Source: Pedobacter alluvionis
GTDB taxonomy: Bacteria; Bacteroidota; Bacteroidia; Sphingobacteriales; Sphingobacteriaceae
NCBI RefSeq assembly: GCF_003664035.1
Contig: NZ_RCCK01000010.1
Coordinates: 682,001 to 746,000, forward strand
Reading direction: 5' to 3'
Length of the DNA: 64,000 bases
In this document: positions 19,083-28,357 of the stretch, one piece after another
Layout of the letters: each line of letters opens with the position of its first letter
Numbering within the stretch: position 1 is the first letter of the stretch
The notes under the pieces: model-generated
Seen by the model: only the letters and a program-made list of their open reading frames with translations
The model's database searches: none
Told to the model about the DNA's origin: nothing
Translations under genes and position numbers: made by a program

Positions 19083-19661
19083 TTGCTGGCAAATAATCTA
19101 AAAAAAAGGGAATTACAAAATCTTAATAGGTAGTTAGGCGGTTTTTAATGTTTTTTAACGCAAAGCCGACACAATTGTTTGAATTATTGCAAATTGAAGC
19201 AAAATGAATCTTACCATAAATAGAGATTTGTCATCCTGAGCTTGTCGAAGGATCTGTAAAATACTCTTTAAGGTGTTTCGACAAGCTCAACATAACAGCA
19301 TTTGAGATGAAATCAGCATTATGATACAATATCAGTAATATTTTAACCACAGAGGTAACAAAGGGAAGGCACAGAGGACGCCAAGTTTTTATAGGGGCAG
19401 AGGTCATCCCGATCTGATAGCGATCGGATTGAAATGACGCCCCTGCATGGGGGCACACCATAGTTTCTACACTTTAGCCTCTGACTTCGGACGTCCGTAT
19501 TTATGGCTAAAGATTTACTTGGGAGCCACTCAGCATAACAAATATTTCTTCAAAAATACTCCGTGTTTTCCGTGCTTCCGTGGCTAAAAATAAAAGTATT
19601 TGACTCATAAGTCTTCGACTTCGCTCAGACTGACAATGCTATATTACCGTGGCTAAAATTT
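19083..19661. repeat. 579-bp gene-free gap of mixed palindromic repeats
   Basis: From 19228 a GTCATCCTGAGCTTGTCGAA repeat is mirrored by TTTCGACAAGCTCAAC. Next comes an AACCACAGAGGTAACAAAG stretch (19341 on), the hairpin CATCCCGATC / GATCGG..ATG (about 19406-19438), and a second CCGTGGCTAAAA-type segment near 19580-19660. Short elements of these kinds recur elsewhere in the window. No coding region is credible. Confidence 0.6.
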
Positions 19662-20195
19662 CTAAACCCCTTTTTCCGATTTTTCTTTCAAATATTTTAA
19701 CCCGTCTTCAAAATCTTTTCCGATCATTTGATCCATAAATAAGCCAAACCATTTATTGATTATTCCTTTGCTTTCTCCGCTCATAGTCCACGTTACTTTA
19801 CTTCCGTTTCCGGCTTTTTCTATATCGAAACGGGTATCTGCAATACTTTCCATAGGTTTGATAAATTTTAATTCCATATCAACCATTTTATTAATTTCTA
19901 CTTTATTAATCAGCATTTGTCCTGCGCCACTTTTTTTTCCATTCCATTGATAAAGATGGCCAGGCTGAGCGGTAGTTCCAGTAATGGTTATCTTAGCTTG
20001 TGGATCCATTTTCGACCAGGCATTCCACTTGTAGAATTCATTATAATCGGCAATGTTTTTATAAATAACACTGTCTGGTGCAAGAATCGTTATCGTCCGA
20101 TTAACGGAGTAGCTTTTTGGTAGAAAAAAACTACCTCCAATAATGATTATTGCCAATACAGCAATAATACCGAGTAAGATTTTGAGAAATTTCAT
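19662..20195 (-). CDS. SRPBCC-family protein (polyketide cyclase/START-like)
   Basis: The 177-residue product has one N-terminal membrane helix (ILLGIIAVLAIIIIGGSFFL) followed by a helix-grip domain: SVNRTITILAPDSVIYKNIA, YNEFYKWNAWSKMDP and VTWTMSGESKG. This is the pattern of membrane-tethered SRPBCC proteins common in Bacteroidota. The ligand is unknown. It lies 61 bp after the truncated hemoglobin gene on the same strand and could belong to the same transcription unit. Confidence 0.85.
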   Translation of the reverse strand: MKFLKILLGIIAVLAIIIIGGSFFLPKSYSVNRTITILAPDSVIYKNIADYNEFYKWNAWSKMDPQAKITITGTTAQPGHLYQWNGKKSGAGQMLINKVEINKMVDMELKFIKPMESIADTRFDIEKAGNGSKVTWTMSGESKGIINKWFGLFMDQMIGKDFEDGLKYLKEKSEKGV

Positions 20196-20256
20196 AACAA
20201 TTTAGTTTGGTTAACTAAATTTATTAAGAAAGCAAGATAAATCAAAGTGAAATCAA

Positions 20257-20652
20257 CTAAACAATTTTGATTTTCGATGGAGGCGAATTGATTTTAAAAT
20301 GCATCAAATCAGCAATAGATTGCGCTTTTTGTTTAATCAGCTCTGCATTGGGACCTTCAAATAAATCGTCGACGTTCTGGAAAAAGAGATTTTTCCATGT
20401 CTCAAATTGCTCATGCTGTAGTGGCGTTCGTTCGTTCAGTGCAAAATGGCTAAGCATGGGATTGCCTTTATAAATGGCCTTTCCGAAGAGAATGCTTTCC
20501 CAGAAATCGTACATTTTTGGAAGGTGGTGCGACCAGTCTACCTTAGCGATGTCAGTGAATATTGGCCCAATCTGTTTGTTAACCGCAACATTTTGATAAA
20601 ACGTATCCACTAAAACGATAATATCTACTCTATTGTCAATGTCTTTTTTCAT
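20257..20652 (-). CDS. Group III truncated hemoglobin
   Basis: The 131-residue protein fits group III (trHbP) globins. It has LVDTFYQNVAVNKQIGPIF at the B-C-D region, WSHHLPKMYDFWESILFG, and HFALNERTPLQHEQFETWKNLFF, with the proximal-side histidine in HFALN/LQHEQF. These proteins bind O2 or NO; the physiological role here is inferred. Its start overlaps the end of the preceding membrane protein gene by 17 bp, indicating coupled translation. Confidence 0.9.
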   Translation of the reverse strand: MKKDIDNRVDIIVLVDTFYQNVAVNKQIGPIFTDIAKVDWSHHLPKMYDFWESILFGKAIYKGNPMLSHFALNERTPLQHEQFETWKNLFFQNVDDLFEGPNAELIKQKAQSIADLMHFKINSPPSKIKIV

Positions 20653-21076
20653 TATACAGTGATTTTAAACTTAAAAAACCCAGAACAATCAATGACAGGA
20701 ATTTTATCATGTCGATAATGATGTATAAAATATGGTGATAACTTTTGATTGGAGCATTGCCTGCCAAAACCAGTTTTGCCCTTTCATCAAGTACTGGTAA
20801 GAGCCAAAAAGTGTCTGCCATTAAAAGTATGGTAACCAAAAAAAGTAGAATACTACGGCTATTTTTTAAAGGTACGGGCAAGGAGCAGGCTAAAATGATG
20901 ATAGCCAATACGATTTCAACTTTATTAAGGGCTTGGAAAACCAATTGACCGATGCCTAAACCAAGTGGGATTGTGATTCCTGGAGCCTGAAATTTTAAAG
21001 GCGCTTCCAAAAAACTAATTCCGGCGAGGAGCCCCGCCCAGAAAATAATGCAGAAAATTCCAATTAACTTTTTCAT
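20636..21076 (-). CDS. Four-helix membrane protein coupled to truncated hemoglobin
   Basis: The 146-residue product has four predicted transmembrane helices: residues ~3-20 (LIGIFCIIFWAGLLAGIS), ~40-68, ~73-92 and ~115-138. The pattern resembles small DUF4149-like membrane proteins, but I cannot assign a family firmly. The 17-bp overlap with the downstream globin gene suggests the two act together, perhaps with a heme or redox function. No metal-binding motif is obvious. Confidence 0.7.
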   Translation of the reverse strand: MKKLIGIFCIIFWAGLLAGISFLEAPLKFQAPGITIPLGLGIGQLVFQALNKVEIVLAIIILACSLPVPLKNSRSILLFLVTILLMADTFWLLPVLDERAKLVLAGNAPIKSYHHILYIIIDMIKFLSLIVLGFLSLKSLYNEKRH

Positions 21077-21139
21077 TTGATTGCAAATATCAGTTAAAGT
21101 GACACTCCAAAAATGACTAGCGTCACAAAGGTGAGGTTT

Positions 21140-21565
21140 TTACCTGTAAAGCCGCAATTGAAGTTTATTGTAATCTATAATCGCTTTGTATTGCATTAAA
21201 ATATCGCCGCCAATAATGCCCATAATAGGAGGGTGGCCGAACTGTTGATAAGTGTCGCTAACCGATTGCAGGTCAAAAGCAACGGTTTCGTAGGCTTTGA
21301 TTTTTAAGGTGCCGATTTTTACCTCTGGTATAGTGGCCTGGATGGTGGTTGTGGTGGTAAAAAGTGTGGCTGCGTTTATCTCGTCTGATACCTGAAGCGT
21401 TTCAGATAAGTGTTGTTCAATTAAAGATTTATCGAAAACACTCCGCGATGCACCAGTATCCAGAACAGCAAGGTGTTTTTCTTTAAAAACAATAATTTCC
21501 ACCAAAAGGTGGAAGCCGTCGTCTTGTAAATTTATTAGTTTAAGCGGGATTGAAATTGATCTCAT
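21140..21565 (-). CDS. Retropepsin-like aspartyl protease-fold protein
   Basis: The 141-residue soluble protein carries the aspartic protease motif in LAVLDTGASRSVFD and the complementary GIIGGDILMQYKAIIDY, the two signatures of single-domain retropepsin-like proteins. Such domains act as homodimers with one catalytic Asp from each subunit. No signal peptide is present, so a cytoplasmic location is likely. Substrate is unknown. It stands alone, with a palindromic repeat downstream of mdh separating the two. Confidence 0.82.
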   Translation of the reverse strand: MRSISIPLKLINLQDDGFHLLVEIIVFKEKHLAVLDTGASRSVFDKSLIEQHLSETLQVSDEINAATLFTTTTTIQATIPEVKIGTLKIKAYETVAFDLQSVSDTYQQFGHPPIMGIIGGDILMQYKAIIDYNKLQLRLYR

Positions 21566-21643
21566 TGTTTTTTGTGTACTTTTATGCTTAGGTACGAAGC
21601 TGCTTATATATCCTCATAAATAGATGAATATAAAAGGACGGTT

Positions 21644-21711
21644 GTCATTCCCGCGCAGGCGGGAATCTTAATACAGTAGGCTTTAAGATTCCCAATCGAG
21701 TTGGGAATGAC
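21644..21711. repeat. 68-bp inverted repeat (GTCATTCCC..GGGAATGAC)
   Basis: GTCATTCCCGCGCAGGCGGG and AATCTTA on the left are mirrored by TAAGATTCCC and TTGGGAATGAC on the right, with nested small stems. It lies between mdh and the aspartyl protease gene and may serve as the mdh terminator region. Confidence 0.7.
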
Positions 21712-21780
21712 GAATCGAGGAAGGCTATTATTGTAATTTAATGCTTTCGCTAAAAACTAATTTACAGAATGATAATGATG

Positions 21781-22719
21781 TTAAACCAGCTTCATTTCGG
21801 CCAGTACACTATTCATATTTCTTACTGCATCGGCACTTTTATTAAATGCGGCCTGCTCGTCTTCTGTTAGTTTAAAATCAATAATTTTTTCCCATCCGCT
21901 ACGGCCGATAATTACCGGCACACCTAAGCAGATATCTTGTTGTCCGTATTCCCCTTCAAGCGAAACGCAACAGGTAAACAGTTTTTTCTCATCACGTAAA
22001 ATGGCTTCGACTAATGCGGCACCTGCAGCACCTGGAGCATACCAGGCCGAAGTTCCGATTAAACCTGTTAAAGTAGCACCTCCAACCATAGTATCTGCCG
22101 CCACTTGATCGAGCGTAGCTTTATCCAATAAATTGCTTACCGGTAAACTTTGGTAAGTAGCTAAACGTGTTAATGGGATCATAGTCGTATCGCCGTGACC
22201 GCCAATTACAAAACCCTGTAAATCGTTCGGGTTGCAGTTTAAGGCTTGCGATAAATAAAATTTGAAACGTGAACTATCTAACGTTCCGCCCATACCGATA
22301 ATGCGGTGTTTAGGTAAACCTAACGATTTTAAGGCGAGATAAGTCATGGTATCCATCGGATTACTGATCACGATAAAGATCGCCTCTGGGGAGAATTTTA
22401 AAATATTTTCGGCAACACCTTTAACAATACCAGCATTAATGCCGATCAGTTCTTCGCGGGTCATTCCTGGTTTACGTGGCAAACCCGAAGTAATAACCAC
22501 CACATCGGAACCAGCGGTTTTGCTGTAATCGGCAGTTACCCCTGTAATTTTGGTGTCGAAGCCCAAAAGGGTAGCAGTTTGCATCATGTCGATTGCTTTA
22601 CCTTCGGCAAAACCTTCTTTAATATCCAATAAAATAAGTTCGTTCGCTAATTCTTTGCGGGCAATATTATCTGCACAAGTGGCACCAACTGCGCCTGCGC
22701 CAACAACCGTTACTTTCAT
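21781..22719 (-). CDS. mdh: Malate dehydrogenase (LDH-like type)
   Basis: The enzyme oxidises malate to oxaloacetate with NAD in the TCA cycle. The 312-residue product begins with the Rossmann motif VVGAGAVGATCAD (residues 5-17); Asp in LLDIKEG marks NAD preference. The substrate-binding loop with GLPRKPGMTREELI, the NPMDTMTYLA segment and the catalytic GGHGDTTMIPLTR are all present. It belongs to the LDH-like MDH group typical of Bacteroidota. It is divergently oriented from the lipocalin gene. Confidence 0.97.
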   Translation of the reverse strand: MKVTVVGAGAVGATCADNIARKELANELILLDIKEGFAEGKAIDMMQTATLLGFDTKITGVTADYSKTAGSDVVVITSGLPRKPGMTREELIGINAGIVKGVAENILKFSPEAIFIVISNPMDTMTYLALKSLGLPKHRIIGMGGTLDSSRFKFYLSQALNCNPNDLQGFVIGGHGDTTMIPLTRLATYQSLPVSNLLDKATLDQVAADTMVGGATLTGLIGTSAWYAPGAAGAALVEAILRDEKKLFTCCVSLEGEYGQQDICLGVPVIIGRSGWEKIIDFKLTEDEQAAFNKSADAVRNMNSVLAEMKLV

Positions 22720-22814
22720 ATATTTATATTTTTAGTGGTTTGCTATCGTTAAATCTCTATCGAAGGTAGAAATAAATATAAGGTTTAAAAACGCTTTTCA
22801 AAACTTTATAATTT

Positions 22815-22854
22815 AATCGCGGTTTACTTAGTAAATACAAAACTGCGATTTTTT
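22815..22854 (+). promoter_or_regulatory. Terminator-like hairpin in the lipocalin leader
   Basis: An 11-bp stem (AATCGCGGTTT / AAACTGCGATT, one G-T pair) with a ~14-nt loop is followed by TTTT and lies just 14 bp before the lipocalin ATG. It could be an attenuator, a protein-binding palindrome, or a terminator for stray transcription. Confidence 0.45.
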
Positions 22855-22867
22855 GTTCTAACAAATT

Positions 22868-23320
22868 ATGGAAAACAAACCCATTTCTAATATCGATTAC
22901 AAAGCCTTTGAGGGTAAATGGTATTCTTTATATTCTATTCCAACCTTATTAGATAAACATTGGAAACAGACTACTGAAACTTATACATTAGTAGATAACG
23001 ATCATTTTGATGTATATACCACTTACCATAAAGATGGAAAGCCCGAAGAAAAATCGATCACTTCAAAACTATTTTTTGACGACAAAAAATCTGATGGTGA
23101 TATGAAAGCCCAGTTTTTATGGCCTTTTAAAATCGGTTATTGGATTATAGAGCTGGCTGATGACTATAGTTATGTAGTTGTGGGGCATCCCGACGAAAAA
23201 TACCTCTTTATTATGGCCCGTGAACCTAAAATGGAAGCTGATTTGTTGGTGCATATTATAGAAAGGTGCAGGCAGAAAGGATATGAGGTGAGTGAGTTGG
23301 TGAGCCAGGAGCATTTTTAA
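22868..23320 (+). CDS. Lipocalin-family protein (Blc-like)
   Basis: The 150-residue product has the lipocalin opening FEGKWYSLYSIPTLLDKHWK (structurally conserved GxW equivalent), an internal VYTTYHKDGKPEEKS strand pair, and YSYVVVGHPDEKYLFIMARE near the C-terminus, which matches bacterial lipocalin Blc. There is no signal peptide or lipobox, unlike E. coli Blc, so a cytoplasmic location is predicted. The ligand is unknown, possibly a lipid or hydrophobic molecule. A palindromic hairpin occupies its leader. Confidence 0.85.
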   Translation: MENKPISNIDYKAFEGKWYSLYSIPTLLDKHWKQTTETYTLVDNDHFDVYTTYHKDGKPEEKSITSKLFFDDKKSDGDMKAQFLWPFKIGYWIIELADDYSYVVVGHPDEKYLFIMAREPKMEADLLVHIIERCRQKGYEVSELVSQEHF

Positions 23321-23424
23321 ATAGTTTTCAGTTGGCGCATTACTAAAATGTTTGTCATTCTGAGCACAGCGAAGAATCTGTGATCATCATTTTAATTTCT
23401 AAAGATTTATCCATCTGGTATGGA

Positions 23425-23605
23425 AAGTAGTTGCAGCAGCATTTAGTTTAATTCAGTCCCGCCCCCGCTTCTGCCGATTGAAAAAATCGGCATCCCGCTA
23501 CGGTCGGGTTTAGGTGGCGCTGACTGTGCTACTATCCGTAGTAAATAAACCCGATTGCAGTGAACATTCCGATCCTTCATCGGAATGTTCACTGCAATCG
23601 GGGCT
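23425..23605. repeat. Dispersed repeat with 24-bp perfect hairpin
   Basis: On the minus strand this is a GCCACCTAAACCCGA-family copy. It contains a perfect 24-bp stem (23550-23573 with 23579-23602) around the loop CCTTC. The surrounding gap 23321-23841 also holds a GTCATTCTGAGC repeat (23351) and otherwise no gene. The short open frames here are read out of the repeat. Confidence 0.75.
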
Positions 23606-23841
23606 GGAAACCGCCATGAAAAACCGAACCACTCATTTCCTAAAATAAAAGGATCAAAAAAGAAGAAACCGAATAATGAGTTAGGAATTAATGCTTTGAA
23701 AAGACCTCTCATATTTTTTAAGACCCGATGGGTTTGTCAACCGTATTTTGTTGATAAAATCCTGACAACTTCAACCCTCAAATTCCCTATTTTTGAAGAA
23801 CCGTTATTATTCTAGCAACGGTTAATTCTTTGCCGCACAAT

Positions 23842-26800
23842 ATGTACTTAATTTTTGATACTGAAACCACGGGTTTGCCCCGCAATTACAATGCACCGAT
23901 TACCGATACGGATAACTGGCCGCGTTGTATACAAATTGCCTGGCAATTGCACGATGAGATGGGGAGATTGGTTGAACATCAGGATTATCTAGTTAAACCA
24001 GAGGGATTTAACATTCCGTATGATGCAGAACGGATCCACGGTATTTCGACCGAACTGGCCGCAGAGCAGGGTATCAGTTTTGACGAAATGCTGGCCAAGT
24101 TTAATGAAGTTTTAAACAAAGCCAAATTTGTTGTGGGCCAGAATGTTGGCTTTGATGTGAATATTATGGGTTGCGAATTTCACCGTTTTGGTGTAGCCAA
24201 CCGTCTGGCCGAAATGCCTGTTTTAGATACCTGTACCGAAGTTACCGCGCAGCTTTTACAATTGCCTGGAGGTAGGGGTGGTAAATTTAAACTGCCAACC
24301 TTAACTGAGTTGCACGCTTATTTATTTGGTGCTCCTTTTAACGAAGCCCACAATGCTACTGCCGATGTGGAGGCAACCACGCGTTGTTTCCTGGAACTGG
24401 TAAAAAGAGAGGTTTTTAAAAAAGAAGAACTGCTTGTTGATGTTGAATATTTCCCACGTTTCAGGGAAGTAAATCCTGGCACTATTGAAGGGGTTGGTTT
24501 AAAACACATCAACCTAAAAGCCGCATCTGATGAAATCCGCAGACGCCAGCAAAAAACGGAAGGCAGCGGGATTTCTAAACAAACGCTGGCAGGTAATAAA
24601 CAGGAACTTACGGCAGCAACTTTTGTGCATTTGCATAATCATACCCAGTTTTCGGTATTGCAAAGTACCATCAGTATTCCCGATCTGGTAAAAGCGGCAG
24701 CTGCACAAAAAATGCCTGCGGTAGCCATGACCGATCATGCGAATATGATGGGAGCTTTCCACTTTGTTAACAATGTTTTAAACCATAACAAAGCTGCTGA
24801 AGCTAAAAACGCAGCTGCTATTGAAGCGGGCGAGCGCCCAACTGAAGTAGTAATGACGCCTATTGTTGGGGTAGAATTTTTTGTTTGTAATAACCATTTA
24901 GACCGTACCGCAAAAGACAACGGTTACCAGATGGTACTGTTGGCGAAGAACAAAAAAGGCTATCATAATTTAGCTAAAATGTCGTCTATTGCCTATACCA
25001 AAGGTTTTTATTACGTTCCACGTATCGATAGGCAGGTAATTGAACAGTACAAAGAAGATATTATTGTGCTTTCCGGAAACCTTTCAGGAGAGATTTCGAA
25101 TAAAATATTAAACCTCGGTGAAAATCAGGCAGAAGAAGCTTTACTATGGTGGAAAGCCCAATTTGGTGATGATTTTTACGTAGAGGTAATGCGCCACAAC
25201 CAGGAAGATGAAGATCGTGTAAACGAAACTTTGATTGCCCTGGCCAATAAACATGCGGTTAAACTGGTAGCCACCAATAATACCTATTACATTAATAAAA
25301 AGGATGCCAACGCCCACGATATTTTACTTTGTGTAAAAGACGGTGAAAAACAGGCCACGCCTATTGGTCGAGGTCGTGGTTACCGTTATGGATTGCCAAA
25401 CCAGGAATACTATTTCAAATCGGGCGATGAAATGAAGGCGCTTTTTGCCGATCTGCCTGAGGCAATCACAAACATTCAGGAAATTCTTGATAAAATTGAA
25501 ATTTACAAACTTGCCCGCGAAGTACTCTTACCTAAATTCGATATCCCTGAAGAGTTTTTGGTTGCCGAGGATGAAGCCGATGGTGGAAAACGCGGAGAGA
25601 ATAAATTTTTACGTCACCTTACTTACGAGGGTGCCAAAAAACGCTATGGTACCTTGACGCCCGAGGTTACCGAACGTTTAGATTTTGAATTACAAACAAT
25701 TGAGAAAACAGGTTATCCGGGTTATTTCCTGATCGTACAGGATTTTATTGCCGAAGCCCGGCGAAGAGATGTTTCTGTAGGTCCTGGGCGTGGTTCTGCT
25801 GCTGGTTCAGTGGTTGCCTACTGCCTGTGGATTACCAATATCGATCCGATTAAGTATGACCTCCTTTTTGAGCGTTTCTTAAATCCCGATCGTGTATCCA
25901 TGCCCGATATCGATATCGATTTTGATGACGAGGGCCGTGGCCGCGTAATGGAATACGTAATCAATAAATACGGTTCCAGCCAGGTAGCGCAGATTATTAC
26001 CTACGGAACCATGGCGGCAAAATCTTCTATCCGGGATACTGCCCGTGTATTGGATCTGCCACTTTTCGAGGCCGATAAAATTGCCAAGCTGATCCCGAAC
26101 ATGAAGCTGGCCAAAATCTTTACCCTCGATGAAAAGAGTTTAAAAGATGCTTTGCGCCCAGATGAATACGAACGTGTAGTAGAGCTAAAAAACTTAGGCA
26201 GTTTAAAAGATTTAAGTGCCGAAACCATACAACAGGCACAGATTTTAGAAGGATCGTTAAGAAATACGGGTATTCATGCCTGCGGGGTAATTATTACACC
26301 AAGCGATATTACTAATTTTGTTCCTGTATCAGTAGCCAAAGATTCTGATTTATATGTTACCCAATTTGATAACTCCGTTGTAGAAAGCGCGGGTTTATTG
26401 AAGATGGACTTCCTGGGGTTAAAAACCTTAACCCTGATTAAGGATACTGTAAAACTGGTAAAGAAACGACATGGCATCGACCTTAATCCGGATGATTTCC
26501 CGATTGATGATGTAATGACTTACGAGCTTTTCCAGCGTGGCGAAACCATCGGTATCTTCCAGTACGAGAGTCCGGGGATGCAGAAGTACATGAAGGAGCT
26601 GAAACCAACGGTTTTTGACGATTTAATTGCAATGAACGCACTATATCGTCCGGGACCGATGGAGTATATTCCAAGTTTCGTTCGCCGTAAAAATGGTGAG
26701 GAAGAAATCAAATACGATTTAGATGCCTGCGAAGAATACCTGAAAGAAACTTATGGTATTACCGTATACCAGGAACAGGTAATGCTTTTATCGCAGAAAC

Positions 26801-28275
26801 TGGCCGGATTTACCAAAGGTGAGGCCGACGTACTGCGTAAGGCGATGGGTAAGAAACAGAAAGACGTTCTGGATAAAATGAAACCTAAATTTGTAAAGCA
26901 AGCGGCCGAAAAAGGTCATGATGCCGCAACTTTAGAAAAAATATGGAAAGATTGGGAAGCTTTTGCATCCTACGCTTTCAACAAATCGCACTCCACCTGT
27001 TATGCCTGGATTGCTTATCAAACAGCATATTTAAAGGCACATTACCCTGCCGAATATATGGCTGCGGTACTTTCCAATAACATGAGTGATATTAAACAGG
27101 TGGCTTTCTTTATGGAAGAATGTCGCCAGATGAGTGTTACCGTATTAGGTCCGGATGTTAACGAATCTGATCTTAAATTTTCAGTAAATGCCAAAGGCGA
27201 AGTTCGTTTTGGAATGTCGGCAGTAAAAGGTGTAGGCGAAAAAGCGGTAGAAAGTATTATAGAAGAAAGACTGGCAAATGGGCCTTATAATAGTGTTTAC
27301 GATTTTGCCAAGCGATCTAATACCCGCATTGTAAATAAAAAGGCTTACGAGAGTTTTGTATACAGCGGGGCTTTCGATGCATTTGGCGGACACAGAGCGC
27401 AATATTTCTATATTGGCCCTAATGATAAAATGAATGGCATTGAAAAGATTATTAAATATGCCAACGATTTTCAGAACAATGAAAGCACTTCACAGGCTTC
27501 GCTTTTCGGTGGATCAAAAGCTGATCTGATTTTAGAGCCAAGTTTGCCTGTTTCTCCGGAGTGGGCTTTAATGGACAGATTGAAATATGAAAAAGATGCG
27601 ATCGGGATTTTCCTTTCCGGTCACCCGTTGGATAACTATAAACTCGAACTCGATAAATTCTGCACCCATGGTGTCAGGCAGCTTAGTATCATTAACAAGG
27701 TACGAATGGGAGATAATAATGAAGAGGTTCTGGCCGAATTCGAAAAACTTAAAAACCGTGAACTTTGCGTAGGTGGTTTAGTGGTAGTGGCATCGCAACG
27801 CATTACCAAAACCGGTAAACCTTTCGGAACATTTGTTTTCGAAGACTATGATGATGCCAGCGAAATGGCCTTGTTTGGTGAAGATTTTCTAAAATTTAAA
27901 TCATTTTTAACCGAAGGGTATTTCCTGCAGATCAGGGGAAGGGTAGGTGAACGTTTCGGAAAAGCAGGCGATTGGGAGTTTAAAATTACTGCAATCAACC
28001 TGATGTCTGAACTGCGGGATAAATTAGCGAAGAGTTTAACTATCCAGGTGCCTATTGAGCGGGTTAACGATCAGTTAATGAGAGAAATTGAGGCGATATT
28101 AGCAGACAATAAAGCAAACTCCGAACAGCAGAACTGCCAACTTAACTTCGCTGTTTTTGATAGCGAAAAGCAGATTATGCTCGATTTACCTTCGAAAAAT
28201 TTAAAAATAAATCCCAACAACAAGTTCTTAGAACAATTGATGGGAATGAATGTTGTAAATTACAAGCTGAACTAG
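23842..28275 (+). CDS. dnaE: DNA polymerase III alpha subunit with N-terminal DEDDh exonuclease domain
   Basis: This is the replicative polymerase. With the ATG at 23842 (MYLIFDTETTGLP) it has 1477 residues; a TTG four codons earlier is not needed. Residues ~1-195 are an epsilon-like DEDDh proofreading exonuclease (DTE at 6-8, later HNATADVEATTR). After a linker, the PHP domain begins at HLHNHTQFSVL and includes MTDHANMMG. The palm carries PDIDIDFDDEGRG with the catalytic aspartates and GPGRGSAAGS upstream. The tHhH/OB C-terminal parts follow. Fusion of exonuclease and DnaE is known in this phylum and makes a separate DnaQ partly redundant. Confidence 0.95.
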   Translation: MYLIFDTETTGLPRNYNAPITDTDNWPRCIQIAWQLHDEMGRLVEHQDYLVKPEGFNIPYDAERIHGISTELAAEQGISFDEMLAKFNEVLNKAKFVVGQNVGFDVNIMGCEFHRFGVANRLAEMPVLDTCTEVTAQLLQLPGGRGGKFKLPTLTELHAYLFGAPFNEAHNATADVEATTRCFLELVKREVFKKEELLVDVEYFPRFREVNPGTIEGVGLKHINLKAASDEIRRRQQKTEGSGISKQTLAGNKQELTAATFVHLHNHTQFSVLQSTISIPDLVKAAAAQKMPAVAMTDHANMMGAFHFVNNVLNHNKAAEAKNAAAIEAGERPTEVVMTPIVGVEFFVCNNHLDRTAKDNGYQMVLLAKNKKGYHNLAKMSSIAYTKGFYYVPRIDRQVIEQYKEDIIVLSGNLSGEISNKILNLGENQAEEALLWWKAQFGDDFYVEVMRHNQEDEDRVNETLIALANKHAVKLVATNNTYYINKKDANAHDILLCVKDGEKQATPIGRGRGYRYGLPNQEYYFKSGDEMKALFADLPEAITNIQEILDKIEIYKLAREVLLPKFDIPEEFLVAEDEADGGKRGENKFLRHLTYEGAKKRYGTLTPEVTERLDFELQTIEKTGYPGYFLIVQDFIAEARRRDVSVGPGRGSAAGSVVAYCLWITNIDPIKYDLLFERFLNPDRVSMPDIDIDFDDEGRGRVMEYVINKYGSSQVAQIITYGTMAAKSSIRDTARVLDLPLFEADKIAKLIPNMKLAKIFTLDEKSLKDALRPDEYERVVELKNLGSLKDLSAETIQQAQILEGSLRNTGIHACGVIITPSDITNFVPVSVAKDSDLYVTQFDNSVVESAGLLKMDFLGLKTLTLIKDTVKLVKKRHGIDLNPDDFPIDDVMTYELFQRGETIGIFQYESPGMQKYMKELKPTVFDDLIAMNALYRPGPMEYIPSFVRRKNGEEEIKYDLDACEEYLKETYGITVYQEQVMLLSQKLAGFTKGEADVLRKAMGKKQKDVLDKMKPKFVKQAAEKGHDAATLEKIWKDWEAFASYAFNKSHSTCYAWIAYQTAYLKAHYPAEYMAAVLSNNMSDIKQVAFFMEECRQMSVTVLGPDVNESDLKFSVNAKGEVRFGMSAVKGVGEKAVESIIEERLANGPYNSVYDFAKRSNTRIVNKKAYESFVYSGAFDAFGGHRAQYFYIGPNDKMNGIEKIIKYANDFQNNESTSQASLFGGSKADLILEPSLPVSPEWALMDRLKYEKDAIGIFLSGHPLDNYKLELDKFCTHGVRQLSIINKVRMGDNNEEVLAEFEKLKNRELCVGGLVVVASQRITKTGKPFGTFVFEDYDDASEMALFGEDFLKFKSFLTEGYFLQIRGRVGERFGKAGDWEFKITAINLMSELRDKLAKSLTIQVPIERVNDQLMREIEAILADNKANSEQQNCQLNFAVFDSEKQIMLDLPSKNLKINPNNKFLEQLMGMNVVNYKLN

Positions 28276-28345
28276 CGTTTGGTGTTTGGCGCTCAGCGTT
28301 TTGGGTTTATCGAACGCCTAGCGCTGTCCGCTTGGCGCTCACCGC
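28276..28345. repeat. GCGTTTGGCGCTCAGCG-type repeat
   Basis: A GC-richer patch with mirrored GCGTTTGG / GGCGCTCA segments follows the dnaE stop. Related wording appears near 11240-11280 and 48121-48145. It may act as the dnaE 3' structure, but no T-run follows. Confidence 0.45.
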
Positions 28346-28357
28346 TTTTACTAAAAT

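Noticed and set aside
21096-21126. GTGAC-N18-GTCAC operator before the membrane protein/globin genes
   Set aside because: The arms are only 5 bp and the spacing does not match a known regulator site closely enough.
23443-23712. 89-residue ORF on the minus strand
   Set aside because: It is read entirely from a dispersed repeat with the 24-bp palindrome; no protein pattern beyond the repeat.
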